DNA from: Bacillus cereus G9842
GTDB taxonomy: Bacteria; Bacillota; Bacilli; Bacillales; Bacillaceae_G
Assembly (NCBI RefSeq): GCF_000021305.1
Contig: NC_011772.1
Coordinates: forward strand, 4,810,001 to 4,874,000
DNA length: 64,000 nt
Reading direction: 5' to 3'
The position numbers and the translations under genes are program-made. The notes below the pieces were generated by a model. It worked only from the letters and a program-made list of their open reading frames with translations. It did no database searches and was not told where the DNA came from. Position 1 is the stretch's first letter; every line of letters starts with the position of its first letter. Of this stretch, positions 17,478-27,517 are shown piece after piece.

Positions 17478-18221
17478 ATGAAACAGAAATTTTGTATATT
17501 ACTGCTTATGTTCTCCTTGCTGACTATTGTACCAAATTGTGCAATAACAGCCAAAGCATCTAACCTGACAATCGATGTTAAGACTGTAACGCAAAAAGGT
17601 AAGAAACCTTATATAGAATATCAAATAAATAGGCCTTCTTTTCACAACTTTTCTGACTCTAAATTTCAAAATAAGCTCAATTTATATTACAAAAAATCCA
17701 CTGACAAATTTAAAAAAAAATTAGAAAAAGAAGCAAAAAAATATTATAAAGAGACAGAAGGATCTAGTACACCATTTCATCCGTACGTAGCAAATGTCGA
17801 TTATAAAGTCTCATTAAACAAACCACCTTTTCTTAGCCTATATGTGAATTACTATCAATATACTGGCGGAGCACATGGTCTTTATACGTGGAAGGCAAAT
17901 ACATTTGATTTAAACGAAAAAAAGCTACTGCACTTAGACGATTTATTTCAACAAAAAGATAAATATAAAGATGTAATCCGTGCAGAGATCGTAAGACAAA
18001 TTAAACAAAATGAAAGTATTTATTTTCCTGATGCAACTGAAAAGGTAATGAGTATGAAAAAGTTTCACTTCTTTTTAGAGCCAGACAATCTCGTCATTTA
18101 TTTCCCTTTATATGAAATTGCTCCGTATTCAAGTGGAATTCCGCAATTTCGTATTCCATATACATTGCTAAGAGACTATTTAAAGCCTTCTTATCAAAAT
18201 ATTTTGATTGACAACAAGTAA
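17478..18221 (+). CDS. Secreted DUF4163/DUF3298 domain protein
   Basis: A 247-residue exported protein. It has an N-terminal signal sequence (MKQKFCILLLMFSLLTIVPN, probably cleaved near ITAKA). A DUF4163-like region and a C-terminal DUF3298 domain follow, with the hallmark YTGGAHG near residue 133 and the late block NLVIYFPLYEIAPYSSG. These domains occur in the extracellular part of the anti-sigma factor RsiV and in peptidoglycan deacetylases such as PdaC. No deacetylase or anti-sigma part is attached here. The ribosome site AAGGAGG lies before ATG 17478. Confidence 0.8.
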   Translation: MKQKFCILLLMFSLLTIVPNCAITAKASNLTIDVKTVTQKGKKPYIEYQINRPSFHNFSDSKFQNKLNLYYKKSTDKFKKKLEKEAKKYYKETEGSSTPFHPYVANVDYKVSLNKPPFLSLYVNYYQYTGGAHGLYTWKANTFDLNEKKLLHLDDLFQQKDKYKDVIRAEIVRQIKQNESIYFPDATEKVMSMKKFHFFLEPDNLVIYFPLYEIAPYSSGIPQFRIPYTLLRDYLKPSYQNILIDNK

Positions 18222-18237
18222 ATATTTTCGCTACGAT

Positions 18238-18271
18238 AATGTTAACCTAAAAACAACAGGAGGTTAACATT
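18238..18271 (+). promoter_or_regulatory. BirA (biotin repressor) operator upstream of bioY
   Basis: The arms AATGTTAACC (18238-18247) and GGTTAACATT (18262-18271) are exact inverse repeats around a 14-base spacer. They fit the biotin-operator pattern TGTTAACC-N14-16-GGTTAACA bound by BirA. The right arm contains the AGGAGG ribosome site's last bases and abuts the bioY start codon. Confidence 0.9.
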
Positions 18272-18865
18272 ATGAGGAGATTTCATGTTTTAGATTTAGC
18301 ATTAGCTGCCATGTTCGTCGCTCTTATGGCCATTGGTGCAAATATTGTATCTTGGGCACCATTCCTGCAAGTAGCGGGCATCCCATTATCTATGCAACCA
18401 TTTTTCGCAATTTTAGCAGGTCTTCTTCTTGGAAGTAGACTTGGTGCCTTATCCATGACTGTATATATGCTCGTTGGCGTAGCCGGCGCACCAATCTTTG
18501 CTAACTTCAAAGCTGGATTTGGAGCACTTTTAGATCCTACTGGTGGTTTTATTATCGCATTTATTATCGTTGCTTACGTATCGGGAAAACTAGTAGAACA
18601 AAAAGAAAGACCAACATTCATTACATTTGCTATTGCCTCTTTCACAGGAATTATTTTAACTTATATAATCGGTACTACTTACATGTACGGGGCAGTCAAT
18701 CTCTTTATGGGCGGTAATATGAGTTATAAAGCTGCTTGGATGATTATGATGTGGTTCGCAGTAAAAGATATTGCATTTACAATTATCGGTGCTATTATCG
18801 CACCTCGCATATACTATGCTGTGCGTCGTTCTGCTTATCAGCATTCTCATTCGACGATTTCATAA
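18272..18865 (+). CDS. bioY: Biotin transporter BioY (ECF S component)
   Basis: A 197-residue integral membrane protein with about six helices, the substrate-binding S component of an ECF-type biotin transporter. Family signatures are GIPLSMQPFFAILAGLLLGSRLGALSM (about residues 36-62), VGVAGAPIFA and GGFIIAFI. The operator of the biotin repressor BirA covers the ribosome site, so uptake should be shut off when biotin is plentiful. No ECF energising genes lie beside it, so it must share the housekeeping EcfAA'T module. It ends in a terminator shared with gtaB. Confidence 0.95.
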   Translation: MRRFHVLDLALAAMFVALMAIGANIVSWAPFLQVAGIPLSMQPFFAILAGLLLGSRLGALSMTVYMLVGVAGAPIFANFKAGFGALLDPTGGFIIAFIIVAYVSGKLVEQKERPTFITFAIASFTGIILTYIIGTTYMYGAVNLFMGGNMSYKAAWMIMMWFAVKDIAFTIIGAIIAPRIYYAVRRSAYQHSHSTIS

Positions 18866-18866
18866 T

Positions 18867-18909
18867 AAAAAAAGAGTTATTTCAACAAGCTGAAATAACT
18901 CTTTTTTAT
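18867..18909. terminator. bidirectional terminator between bioY and gtaB
   Basis: A 17-bp perfect stem (arms 18867-18883 and 18891-18907) with A-run and T-run ends. It lies between two convergent genes. Confidence 0.92.
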
Positions 18910-18910
18910 A

Positions 18911-19798
18911 TTAAGACTCTTGATTCGCTTGTTCTTCTAAAATTTTCTTCATCATCGCAACCATGTCATCACGTAATTCTGGGTGTTGCAGGGCCATTTC
19001 AATTGTCGTTTGAACGAATCCTAGCTTTTCACCTACATCGTAGCGCTTTCCTTCGAAATCGTAAGCAAATACACGTTGGATTTCATTTAAGCTTTGGATT
19101 GCATCTGTTAACTGAATTTCACCGCCAGCACCGACATGTTGCTGTTCTAAGAACATAAAGATTTCAGGCGTTAAAATGTAACGGCCCATAATCGCTAAGT
19201 TTGAAGGTGCTGTACCTTGTGCTGGTTTCTCAACGAAATTGCGAACTTGGTAACGACGACCTTCTTGTTCTAATGGATCGATAATTCCGTAACGGTGTGT
19301 TTCTGTTTCTGGAACAGTTTGTACACCAATAACAGAAGAAAGTGTTTTTTCATACTCATCCATTAATTGACGTAAACATGGTTTCTCAGCTTGGACAATA
19401 TCATCACCTAGTAACACTGCAAATGGCTCATCACCAATGAATTTACGTGCACACCAAACAGCATGTCCTAGTCCCTTCGGCTCTTTTTGACGGATGTAAT
19501 GAATATCTACCATTTTTGAAGAAGCTTGTACTTTTTCAAGCAACTCATATTTTTTCTTCTCTAATAAGTTTTGTTCTAGTTCAAATGCGTTATCAAAATG
19601 ATCTTCGATAGAGCGCTTTGTTTTACCAGTAACGATAATAATATCTTCGATTCCCGATTTCACTGCTTCTTCTACAATGTATTGAATCGTTGGTTTATCT
19701 ACTATCGGTAACATTTCTTTCGGCATTGCTTTCGTTGCTGGTAAAAAACGTGTTCCTAATCCAGCTGCTGGGATTATCGCTTTTCTTACTTTTTTCAT
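18911..19798 (-). CDS. gtaB: UTP--glucose-1-phosphate uridylyltransferase
   Basis: A 295-residue nucleotidyltransferase that makes UDP-glucose from UTP and glucose-1-phosphate. Visible are the nucleotide loop [23 protein letters not shown] (residues 7-29), [16 protein letters not shown] and the late [11 protein letters not shown]. The start is ATG at 19798; GTG one codon upstream is also possible. Both follow AGGAGAGAGGG. It lies next to pgcA, the phosphoglucomutase that supplies its substrate, so the two genes together feed UDP-glucose to wall teichoic acid, glycolipid or polysaccharide synthesis. Confidence 0.95.
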   Translation of the reverse strand: MKKVRKAIIPAAGLGTRFLPATKAMPKEMLPIVDKPTIQYIVEEAVKSGIEDIIIVTGKTKRSIEDHFDNAFELEQNLLEKKKYELLEKVQASSKMVDIHYIRQKEPKGLGHAVWCARKFIGDEPFAVLLGDDIVQAEKPCLRQLMDEYEKTLSSVIGVQTVPETETHRYGIIDPLEQEGRRYQVRNFVEKPAQGTAPSNLAIMGRYILTPEIFMFLEQQHVGAGGEIQLTDAIQSLNEIQRVFAYDFEGKRYDVGEKLGFVQTTIEMALQHPELRDDMVAMMKKILEEQANQES

Positions 19799-19850
19799 CA
19801 CAAAATACCCTCTCTCCTGTCGGAATTAATAGCAATCATTTCCTACATAA

Positions 19851-19884
19851 AACAAAAGGGAGATTTCGCTCCCTTTTGTTCCTT
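19851..19884 (-). terminator. pgcA terminator
   Basis: AACAAAAGGGAG / CTCCCTTTTGTT with a 6-nt loop, then TTTTATG on the minus strand. Confidence 0.85.
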
Positions 19885-19905
19885 ACTACTTAAAATTACT
19901 TTGTA

Positions 19906-21630
19906 TTATAAACGATTCATAATGTCTTCTTTAATAGTAAGTAACTTTTGTTCACTATTTTGTAAAGAACTATCTTGTACACCGAAGTAGAACTTAATCT
20001 TCGGTTCAGTTCCAGATGGACGTAGGCAGAACCATGAACCATCCTCTAATTGATATTTTAACACATTTGATTTCGGTAAGTGAATCTCTTCTTTATGTCC
20101 ATCTTGTAAAGATGTAATGATGCTTGCTTTATAATCTTCAACTGCTACGACTGTTAAGCCTGCTACTTCTTTCGGAGGATTCTCACGGAACGTCGCCATC
20201 ATCTCTTGGATTTGTTCCGCTCCATCTTTTCCTTTTAACGTTAACGATACAAGGTCTTCACGGAAGAAACCATACTTCTCAAATACTTCTAATAGACCAT
20301 CATATAACGTTTTCCCTTGTGATTTGTAGTATGCAGCTACTTCACATGCAAATAGGACAGATTGTACTGCATCTTTATCACGGCAGAATGGACGGATTAA
20401 ATAACCATAGCTTTCCTCATAACCGAATTGGAATTCGTATTGTCCGCTTTCTTCATACTGTCTAATTTTCTCACCGATAAATTTAAATCCAGTTAACGTA
20501 TCAACTGTATCTAAACCGTATGCTTTTGCAATTGTACGGCCAATTTCAGACGTTACGATTGTTTTTAATACGACACCGTTCTCTGGAAGTATTCCGTTTT
20601 CTTTCTTTTGAGATAGTAAGTAATCAAGCATTAATGCACCTGTTTGGTTACCTGTTAATACTTGGAACTCACCATTATGATTACGAACAGCTACACCAAG
20701 GCGATCTGCGTCAGGATCAGTTGCGATTAATACATCTGCGCCTACCTTTTCACCGTCACGAATTGCATACTCAAACGCGGCGTGCTCTTCTGGGTTCGGT
20801 GATTTTACTGTAGAGAAGTTTGGATCTGGTAACTCTTGCTCTTTTACAACTGTTACATCTGTAAATCCAACTTCTTCTAAACCACGGCGTACAGAAATAT
20901 TTGATGTTCCGTGTAATGGTGTAAAGACGATTTTTAAGTCTTTGCCGGCCTTTTCCACCATTTCTTTATTAATGATGACATTGTTCAATTCTGCAGCATA
21001 TGCATCATCTACTTCTTGTCCAATAATATGTAATAAACCGTCAGCTTTTAATTGCTCTACATCAGCGACTTCAACTGTTAATTCATCTTCTATTGCATCT
21101 ACGTAGCTAATTAACTCATCCGCTTCTTTTGGCGGCAACTGTCCACCATCTTCACCGTATACTTTGTATCCGTTATATTCAGGCGGATTATGGCTTGCCG
21201 TAAGAACGATTCCACTTACTGTATGTAAATGACGAACTGCGAAAGAAAGTACTGGCGTTGGACGTAAGCTTTCAAACACATATGTTGTGATACCACGTGC
21301 ACCAAGTGTAGCAGCGACTTCCATTGCAAACTCAGGTGATTTATGACGAGAATCATAGGCTACAACAACACCTCGTTTTTTCGCTTCCTCACCTAACTTT
21401 TCAATAAAGCTTGCTAATCCTTTTGTTGCTTTACGAACTGTATATACGTTTAAACGGTTCGTACCAGCACCAAGTTCACCACGCATACCACCTGTGCCGA
21501 ACTCTAGGTTTTTATAAAAGCTATCCTCGATTTTCTTCTCATCTTGCTTCATGTTTTCTAGCTGTTCTTTTAATTCTGCATCTAATTGTGCGTAAGAAAG
21601 CCAGCGACTAAATTCTTGTTTCCAATTCAT
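19906..21630 (-). CDS. pgcA: Alpha-phosphoglucomutase (phosphohexomutase family)
   Basis: A 574-residue phosphohexomutase that interconverts glucose-6-phosphate and glucose-1-phosphate. The phosphoserine loop [13 protein letters not shown] places the active Ser at 146. The Mg2+ loop [10 protein letters not shown], the sugar loop GYEESYGY and the C-terminal phosphate loop [12 protein letters not shown] are all present. The length fits B. subtilis PgcA. The start ATG follows GAGAGGAGAGAGAAGA. It is directly upstream of gtaB on the same strand, but an interposed terminator (19851-19884) suggests separate transcripts or partial read-through. Confidence 0.95.
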   Translation of the reverse strand: MNWKQEFSRWLSYAQLDAELKEQLENMKQDEKKIEDSFYKNLEFGTGGMRGELGAGTNRLNVYTVRKATKGLASFIEKLGEEAKKRGVVVAYDSRHKSPEFAMEVAATLGARGITTYVFESLRPTPVLSFAVRHLHTVSGIVLTASHNPPEYNGYKVYGEDGGQLPPKEADELISYVDAIEDELTVEVADVEQLKADGLLHIIGQEVDDAYAAELNNVIINKEMVEKAGKDLKIVFTPLHGTSNISVRRGLEEVGFTDVTVVKEQELPDPNFSTVKSPNPEEHAAFEYAIRDGEKVGADVLIATDPDADRLGVAVRNHNGEFQVLTGNQTGALMLDYLLSQKKENGILPENGVVLKTIVTSEIGRTIAKAYGLDTVDTLTGFKFIGEKIRQYEESGQYEFQFGYEESYGYLIRPFCRDKDAVQSVLFACEVAAYYKSQGKTLYDGLLEVFEKYGFFREDLVSLTLKGKDGAEQIQEMMATFRENPPKEVAGLTVVAVEDYKASIITSLQDGHKEEIHLPKSNVLKYQLEDGSWFCLRPSGTEPKIKFYFGVQDSSLQNSEQKLLTIKEDIMNRL

Positions 21631-21773
21631 TCTTCTCTCTCCTCTCGCTCGTCATACCTTTATTATATGAAAAAAACATGCCGTATCTCAATATTTTATA
21701 AAATCTAGCAGGATTTTACTAGGAATATTTGTATACACTATTGTTAAATACTCCACTAAAGGGAATGAGGATT

Positions 21774-22379
21774 ATGCACGAATGGGGCTTGTCAGAAGAG
21801 CTCAAAATACAAACAAAGCAAATGATTGAAATTGCTGAAAGAGAACTATCGATTATGAGGAACGCAATCGATAAAGAAGATGAATGCATTTTATGCAAAA
21901 TGGAAGATATTCATCATATGTTGGCAAATGTACAAACATTGGCAGCTACATACTATATTCAGGCATATTTATCACCTTATACGGAAAGTTCATCTTTTAT
22001 TACAACAGCTATCCAACATTTAAGCGTCAGAAAACATGGTGCTCTTATCGTTGTGGAACGAAACGAGACGCTTGAAGCTTTCATTCAAACTGGAACGACA
22101 TTAAACGCTCACTTAACTGCACCATTACTCGAATCAATATTTTATCCAGGTAACCCTCTTCATGACGGTGCCGTTCTCGTAAAAAATAATCATATTGTCT
22201 CAGCTGCTAATATTCTTCCTTTAACGAAAAGTACAGAAGTTGATCCTGAGCTGGGAACACGGCACAGAGCTGCAATTGGCTTATCAGAAAAGAGTGATGC
22301 ACTTATATTAGTTGTCTCTGAAGAAACGGGCCGTACTTCTTTTGCCTTAAATGGGATTTTGTATACGATTTCTTTATAA
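21774..22379 (+). CDS. cdaS: Diadenylate cyclase CdaS (c-di-AMP synthase)
   Basis: A 201-residue protein with an N-terminal two-helix regulatory region (about residues 1-65) and a DAC domain holding DGA (131-133) and RHR (163-165), the catalytic motifs that join two ATP into c-di-AMP. The short helical N terminus without membrane helices or a DisA DNA-binding part identifies the CdaS type. In B. subtilis that type is made in the forespore and acts in germination. I chose ATG 21774; an in-frame ATG 45 bases upstream is possible. An interspersed repeat begins at its TAA stop codon. Confidence 0.9.
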   Translation: MHEWGLSEELKIQTKQMIEIAERELSIMRNAIDKEDECILCKMEDIHHMLANVQTLAATYYIQAYLSPYTESSSFITTAIQHLSVRKHGALIVVERNETLEAFIQTGTTLNAHLTAPLLESIFYPGNPLHDGAVLVKNNHIVSAANILPLTKSTEVDPELGTRHRAAIGLSEKSDALILVVSEETGRTSFALNGILYTISL

Positions 22380-22504
22380 AGTGAAACTTTAATCAGCCCT
22401 CACCAATCAAGAGTTTACGAGCAGCTCGATCCACACTTAACTTCTTTGCTTCCGCTGAATTTTTGAGGTGAGGGTCTTACTGCCCGGCAAATAGCTAGAT
22501 AAAC
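22376..22504 (+). repeat. interspersed B. cereus-group repeat, copy C (longest)
   Basis: About 129 bases. It starts ATAAAGTGAAACTTTAATCAG, passes CCCTCACCAATCAAGAGTTTAC and the CTTCTTTGCTTCCGCTGAAT core, and ends GGCAAATAGCTAGATAAAC. CCCTCACC can pair with GGTGAGGG, so the element folds. The cdaS stop codon is made by its first bases. Confidence 0.78.
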
Positions 22505-22518
22505 AAACCTATAAAAAA

Positions 22519-22552
22519 GAAGACTGTTCCAAAATATTGGAACAGTCTTCAC
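22519..22552 (-). terminator. pepA terminator
   Basis: GAAGACTGTTCCAA / TTGGAACAGTCTTC with a 4-nt loop, then TTTTTTAT on the minus strand. Confidence 0.9.
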
Positions 22553-22560
22553 TTATACTC

Positions 22561-24045
22561 TTATTCTTCTCCGAAACGCTCCACAAGTGTTGCAAGTGTA
22601 CGTACCATTGCACCAGTTGCTCCAGCTGGACCTAAGTCGTGCGCGCCTTTTGTTTCTGATGTTCCAGCGATATCTAAGTGTACCCACGGTGTATCTTCAG
22701 CGAATTCGCCTAGGAATGTACCTGCCATAACCGCATGTCCTTCACGGCCTGGTGAGTTATTTAAATCAGCAAACTTACTGTTTCTCACACGTTCTTTATC
22801 ACGATCAAAAATCGGTAGTTGCCAAATTGGCTCATCTGTTTCCATAGAAGCCTCTAGCACTTGCTCAAATAACTCTTCATTATTTGTCATTGCGCCTGTC
22901 GTATAGTTTCCAAGTGCAACAATTACACCGCCTGTTAATGTTGCAACATCAACAAGGTAGTTTGCACCAAGTTTTTTCGCATACGTAATACCATCAGCTA
23001 AAGCTAGACGACCTTCTGCATCCGTATTTAATACTTCAATTGTCTTTCCGCTCATAGATGTGATTACATCGTCTGGCTTAAATGCCGTACCACTTACAAC
23101 GTTATCAGTTGAAGGAATAACAGCGATCACATTTTGTTCTGGGCGCAGTTCTCCGATAATTTCCATCGCACCTAATACAGCAGCTGCACCGCCCATATCA
23201 CCTTTCATACCAACCATGCCTTCACGTGGTTTTAAAGAATAACCACCTGTATCGTATGTAATACCTTTTCCAACGAATCCAATGACATCCGTCCACTCTT
23301 CTTTTCCTTTATAAATAAGAGCGATCATTTTTGGTGGCTCTACACTACCTTGGTTTACTGCAAGTAATGCACCCATACCAAGATCTTCCATCTCTTCTTT
23401 CTCAAGAACTTTATAGTCCATATCATACTTCTCCGCTAACTCAACAGCATACTCAGCAAGCTTTGTCGCTGTTAATACGTTTGGCGGCATATTTACAAGT
23501 GTACGAGCCGAGTTTGTTGCACGTCCATGTACGTAGCCAACTGTTAATGCGGCTTCAATTTCTTGTGCATCTTCCGCTGTAATAGCCGTGAACTTCTCTA
23601 ACTCTTCACGATCCTTTTTATCTGATTTATACGTTTGTAACTCATATGTACCAAGGCCTTGTACTTCTGCTGCAATATGAGCTACATCAATCGCATCTAA
23701 TTTCTCTGTTACGAAAGAATCAAGTAAGATCGCTGCATCTTGTACTTTTGCTACTTGTAATGTTTTAAACGCTTTTCCAAGAGCCGCACGTAACGTTTCT
23801 GTCGTGTAAGACTCTTTCTTGCCTAAACCAACAAAGTAATAACGTTTCACATTTGTTTTTCCTAAGCTATGTACTTTCGAAATGGCCTTTTTCTTCGTAG
23901 ATAATTCTTTCTCTTCTAGTAAAACTTGTAATTGTCCTTCAAACGCTTTGTCCAGTTCTTGTACAAAACTACTCATTTTCTCTTCTTCAAATAGAGCAAC
24001 AATCACTACTTCATGACCTGCTAATTCTTTTTGTACTTGAAACAT
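22561..24045 (-). CDS. pepA: Leucyl aminopeptidase (M17 family)
   Basis: A 494-residue cytosolic M17 metallo-aminopeptidase. An N-terminal macro-like domain (about 1-165) is followed by the catalytic domain with the family signature [13 protein letters not shown] and the metal-binding [21 protein letters not shown] segment. It releases N-terminal amino acids and uses two metal ions. The start ATG at 24045 follows TTTAGGGGGTCTGAAC. It is the first gene of the yui-like block (pepA/yuiE, yuiC, yuiB, then yumB and yumC). Confidence 0.94.
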
Positions 24046-24163
24046 GTTCAGACCCCCTAAATTTCTCTACCACCATTATAACTTTATTTTCTATAAAATG
24101 CGACAATTCCAACTACAGTTATATGACGTGTAAAATCTCCTCTATTATGAAATAAGCCAAGAA

Positions 24164-24195
24164 AAAAAGTCTAGTGTAATTACAACTAGACTATC
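24164..24195 (-). terminator. yuiC terminator
   Basis: The AGTCTAG / CTAGACT stem is followed on the minus strand by a run of T residues (TTTTTTTC). It overlaps the yuiC stop. Confidence 0.75.
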
Positions 24196-24817
24196 TTTGT
24201 TTTAAATATTGACCACGAAACACTTGCATCGTTTCGTCTTGATTTAACATCGTTAACTCTTCTTCTGTAAACTTACCATTTCCTACTTTTACTACATACA
24301 CATTTACTTTTTTCTTACCCCATTGGCTATAAACATCTTTCACCGTATCATAATATAGATCAAGACGGTTTCCTTTTATTGCACCGCCCTTATCAGCTAC
24401 TACACCATACCCGTAACCTGGCACGAAGAGAATCGTTCCAATCGGGAATACGCGTAAGTCCGCAGCAATTGTGGAATATAAATCCCTTTTCACTTTAACA
24501 CCTGAATATGTAATACCATACTCTGGATGCCCTGGCCTCTTACCAGTTGACTCAATCCCCGATGTATAACCTGTTGCAGTCATTTCAATTGAACGATATT
24601 TAGACCAGTCGTTTGCCTGCTCTAAAGCATTTATCACTTCTTTACTCGGAGCAACATTTCTCTTAACTTCTGCTGCATGTACTTCTTTTGCACTCGTTCC
24701 CTCATATTTCTTTACAATCTCTAATAGAGAAACTCCTGTGAAAGCATTCCATGTTACGCATAATGCAATTGCAAGTAAACAAGTCATCATAATGCGAATA
24801 CAATATCGTTTTAACAT
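24191..24817 (-). CDS. yuiC: Secreted 3D-domain protein (YuiC-like)
   Basis: A 208-residue protein with an N-terminal membrane/signal segment (about residues 5-30) and a C-terminal 3D (Asp-Asp-Asp) domain of the double-psi beta-barrel type. The motifs are [39 protein letters not shown]; the three conserved Asp are in ADKGG, RLDLY and DTVKD. The family resembles MltA-type lytic transglycosylases. YuiC of B. subtilis belongs to the stationary-phase survival group acting on peptidoglycan. The start is uncertain: ATG 24817 is at a loose distance from AAGGAGTG, and an ATG eleven codons upstream exists. Confidence 0.87.
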   Translation of the reverse strand: MLKRYCIRIMMTCLLAIALCVTWNAFTGVSLLEIVKKYEGTSAKEVHAAEVKRNVAPSKEVINALEQANDWSKYRSIEMTATGYTSGIESTGKRPGHPEYGITYSGVKVKRDLYSTIAADLRVFPIGTILFVPGYGYGVVADKGGAIKGNRLDLYYDTVKDVYSQWGKKKVNVYVVKVGNGKFTEEELTMLNQDETMQVFRGQYLKQR

Positions 24818-24880
24818 TTTTATATTCCACACTCCTTCATCGTTAATCATTCCCTATACGATGAAGGAATATGCAAAAAA

Positions 24881-24908
24881 ATAATCTCCAAATGAATTGG
24901 AGATTAAA
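24881..24908 (-). terminator. terminator of the Nudix-yuiB operon
   Basis: TAATCTCCAA / TTGGAGATTA with a 5-nt loop at the yuiB stop codon, followed by TTTTTTTGC on the minus strand. Confidence 0.85.
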
Positions 24909-25221
24909 ACATTTGATATCCGCTTTTCCGAAGTTTCTTGATTACGACTCCTGCTAAAGCAGCCCCTACTAATCCAGTAGATAGAATAAATAAGTCTGCT
25001 TGTCCTAAGTGCGATACACTTGTCCCAAATGAAGAAAATGTTTCTTTCGGCTTTGAAAAATAATCCCACATACTCGCTTTATTAATAATAAGCATACAAA
25101 CAATCGGATACACAATAACCATTACCCATGTAGCCCGCAAAATCATGTTGAGTAAAAATCCAATTCCAAAGAACAAAATAAAGAATAACATCATTGAAAT
25201 AAGTAGTACCGGTATACTCAC
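24904..25221 (-). CDS. yuiB: YuiB-like membrane protein
   Basis: A 105-residue membrane protein with two N-terminal helices (about 5-27 and 32-47) and one C-terminal helix (about 77-95). No catalytic motif is recognised. It matches B. subtilis YuiB in size and position, between yuiC and the yum genes. The GTG start overlaps the stop of the Nudix gene (GTGA), so it is translationally coupled, with the ribosome site GGAGAGG inside the upstream gene. Confidence 0.75.
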   Translation of the reverse strand: MSIPVLLISMMLFFILFFGIGFLLNMILRATWVMVIVYPIVCMLIINKASMWDYFSKPKETFSSFGTSVSHLGQADLFILSTGLVGAALAGVVIKKLRKSGYQMF

Positions 25222-25724
25222 TCTTTTTCCCTCTCCTTCGCACGTGCCGTAAATACGTGATAAGCTGTATAACCAAATGATTCTCCTGGATTTAATGTTT
25301 TGTCCACTTCAAGATGTAGTTCTGATCTTCCTTCTAACAAATATTTAATAAGTACAGACGTATTCGGATCGTCCGCAATCTTATCTGGATGTAAGAACGC
25401 CACTTCAGACAATTCTTTCTCCTGTACAATAATATTTTCTCCTTCAGGCTCCAAAAGGAAAATAATCATATTATCACTAATTTCATCACGAATAACACCC
25501 GATCGAACACCAATGATCCCCTTCACATGAGCGACAATGCCTGTCTCTTCTAACACTTCGCGTTTCACAGCTTCTTCAACTGTCTCACCTTCATTTACAA
25601 AACCAGCCGGTAAAGACCATTTCCCTTTTAATCCACTGTATTTCTTCTTAACGAATAGCCACCTGCCATCTTTTGTAGCTACTAGACCGCTAACAGCTAG
25701 CCATACCTTCCCTCGTTTCTCCAT
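25218..25724 (-). CDS. Nudix hydrolase
   Basis: A 168-residue Nudix protein. The complete Nudix box G-x5-E-x7-REUxEExGU is present (GFVNEGETVEEAVKREVLEETGI, split here as GFVNEGE and REVLEETGI, about residues 41-63). Nudix enzymes hydrolyse nucleoside diphosphates linked to another group; the substrate cannot be told. The ATG follows AGGAGGTTATTACATC. It is the first gene of a two-gene operon with yuiB, an arrangement that is not obvious from the B. subtilis order. Confidence 0.9.
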   Translation of the reverse strand: MEKRGKVWLAVSGLVATKDGRWLFVKKKYSGLKGKWSLPAGFVNEGETVEEAVKREVLEETGIVAHVKGIIGVRSGVIRDEISDNMIIFLLEPEGENIIVQEKELSEVAFLHPDKIADDPNTSVLIKYLLEGRSELHLEVDKTLNPGESFGYTAYHVFTARAKEREKE

Positions 25725-25800
25725 GATGTAATAACCTCCTCCATCATAACGGACAGAATATTCTTTCTTTTTTATATATTATACTATATTTTTAATATGA

Positions 25801-25840
25801 AAAAAGCAGAAACAGCGCTTAGCCGTTTCTGCTTTTTCTA
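25801..25840 (-). terminator. yumB terminator
   Basis: AAAAAGCAGAAAC / GTTTCTGCTTTTT with an 11-nt loop. The minus strand continues into T residues. Confidence 0.88.
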
Positions 25841-25847
25841 CTATATA

Positions 25848-27056
25848 TTAAAAGAACTTTAATTTACCTTTTTTAAGAACTAATAAAGGTCCACCTAATA
25901 AGAACAGGTAGCGGTTATCGATTACTTTCTTCATGAAGGAAGCTTTCCAACCTGTTAACTTTTTACCCATAACAACACCCATTGCATCGTCATGACCTAA
26001 AGAACATACAGATCCTTTATTATCGAATGCGAATTTTTTCATTTCGCCCTTGCCACGAACTAATACAGTTAAGTTGTGTGCAATGTTGTAACCTTGTTGA
26101 ATTGCAATTTGTGCTGTTGGTGGGTATGGACGGTTAATTTCTTCGTTAATAATTAACGCGGCATCACCAACCATGAATACCTCTTCGTATCCTGGAGCGT
26201 GCATGTACTCATCAACTTTTACACGTCCGCGCATTGCTTCAAAGCCAGACTCTTCTACAATACCATTACCACGAACACCTGCAGCCCAAACTACTGTTTC
26301 AGACTTAATTAATTCCGTATCATCGCCATTTGCAACGATAATTCCTTCTTCAGTTGCTTCTTTAATTGCTGTACCGATGCGGAATTCTACGCCTTTTTTC
26401 TCAAGTTGTTTTACAGCGTATTCTACTAATGCTGGATCGAAACCTGGAAGTGCTGTTGGAGCCGCTTCTACACAAATGATACGTGCTTTTTCACGTGGTA
26501 CATTGTACTGTTTGCAAAGTTCAGGAACACGGTTTGCAAGCTCACCTACGTACTCGATACCAGTAAATCCAGCACCACCAACAACGATTGTTACTAACTC
26601 ATCGCGCTTCTCATCTGCATATTTAGCGAAACTAGCTTCCATATGCTCACGAATTTCACGAGTTGCATTAATGTTAGCGATTGAGAATGCATGCTCTTTT
26701 AATCCTGTAATTCCGAATGTTTCTGATTCGAAACCAAGACCGATTACTAAGTAGTCATACTCTAACTCGCCGTCTTTTAAGATAATACGTTTTTCAGCAG
26801 CTTTAATTTCTACTACTGTGTCTTGTACAAAGTTCACTTTATTTGTATCAATAACGTCTTGAATATCTAGACAGATTTTTTCATCTTGTAATGTACCAGC
26901 TGCGCTCTCGTGTAACCAAGTCGCTTGGTAGTGATAGCTGTTGTTGTTTACTAACGTAATTTCAGCTTCATTTACAGATAATGCTTTTTGCAGACGAACA
27001 GTCGTAATCATCCCGCCATAACCTGCACCTAAAACTACGATTTTTGGAGTCTTCAC
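25848..27056 (-). CDS. yumB: NAD(P)/FAD-dependent oxidoreductase, type II NADH dehydrogenase-like (YumB)
   Basis: A 402-residue flavoprotein of the NDH-2 family. The first dinucleotide fold has [13 protein letters not shown] (about residues 9-21), the second [16 protein letters not shown] (about 164-179), and a C-terminal [13 protein letters not shown] motif and [11 protein letters not shown] follow. NDH-2 enzymes pass electrons from NADH to quinone at the inner membrane face; YumB's exact role is uncertain. I chose GTG at 27056, preceded by AAAGGGTTGTG. A symmetrical sequence upstream (27128-27151) resembles Fnr- or Rex-type sites. Confidence 0.92.
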   Translation of the reverse strand: MKTPKIVVLGAGYGGMITTVRLQKALSVNEAEITLVNNNSYHYQATWLHESAAGTLQDEKICLDIQDVIDTNKVNFVQDTVVEIKAAEKRIILKDGELEYDYLVIGLGFESETFGITGLKEHAFSIANINATREIREHMEASFAKYADEKRDELVTIVVGGAGFTGIEYVGELANRVPELCKQYNVPREKARIICVEAAPTALPGFDPALVEYAVKQLEKKGVEFRIGTAIKEATEEGIIVANGDDTELIKSETVVWAAGVRGNGIVEESGFEAMRGRVKVDEYMHAPGYEEVFMVGDAALIINEEINRPYPPTAQIAIQQGYNIAHNLTVLVRGKGEMKKFAFDNKGSVCSLGHDDAMGVVMGKKLTGWKASFMKKVIDNRYLFLLGGPLLVLKKGKLKFF

Positions 27057-27127
27057 CAAATCACAACCCTTTTCTTTATATAATAGTAATGAGAAATAAT
27101 ACCAAGTACTAAAAACTCTATTTGTCA

Positions 27128-27151
27128 AGAATGTGGAATTTATCACATTCT
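27128..27151. promoter_or_regulatory. inverted repeat upstream of yumB resembling an Fnr/Rex-type site
   Basis: AGAATGTG (27128-27135) and CACATTCT (27144-27151) are exact inverse repeats. The core TGTGG-AATTTA-TCACA differs by one base from TGTGA-N6-TCACA (Fnr/Crp type). It also shows the TGTG-N8-CACA spacing of Rex sites. The position, 72-95 bases before the yumB start, suits a promoter operator. Confidence 0.5.
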
Positions 27152-27517
27152 ATATCATAACAAAACGCAGTCAAAAAATCGTACGAATTTTGTCATAGAA
27201 ATTTAACATAATACTTCCCTATATTAGTCGGTTTTATTCCAGAATTCAAGCATCTGGCGAATTATCAATATTTTAAAATAACATAGCGTTTTCAAGGGTT
27301 TTTCAGCCTTTTTTTCATGTATTTTCCTTTCTGTATATTTTATACAATAAAAAAGAACCTATGCGAAAACTTACACACAATTCAGTCGTTTTCAGAAGTA
27401 TTATGAACTCAAATATGCTATCATTTATTTGAAAGTGTCATCATTTGCAGGATTTTCGTGTACATATGAACAATATATGAAATCAATATCAAAATTCCAT
27501 CTATAGGGGGAATGAAA
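27152..27517. other. AT-rich divergent promoter region between yumB and yumC
   Basis: This is the non-coding interval between two divergent redox genes. I see no open frame with a ribosome site and no repeat. It should hold the yumC promoter; a TATGCTATCAT stretch near 27413 is a possible -10 region, but I cannot name a convincing -35. Confidence 0.4.

Noticed and set aside
21717..21773. SigG-type promoter before cdaS
   Set aside because: A GTATA-like -35 is present but the -10 match is poor; sporulation control is known for cdaS in B. subtilis but not visible here.
26173..26754. 193-residue plus-strand ORF inside yumB
   Set aside because: A mirror of the yumB codons; rich in Ser, Thr and Pro as typical antisense translations are.
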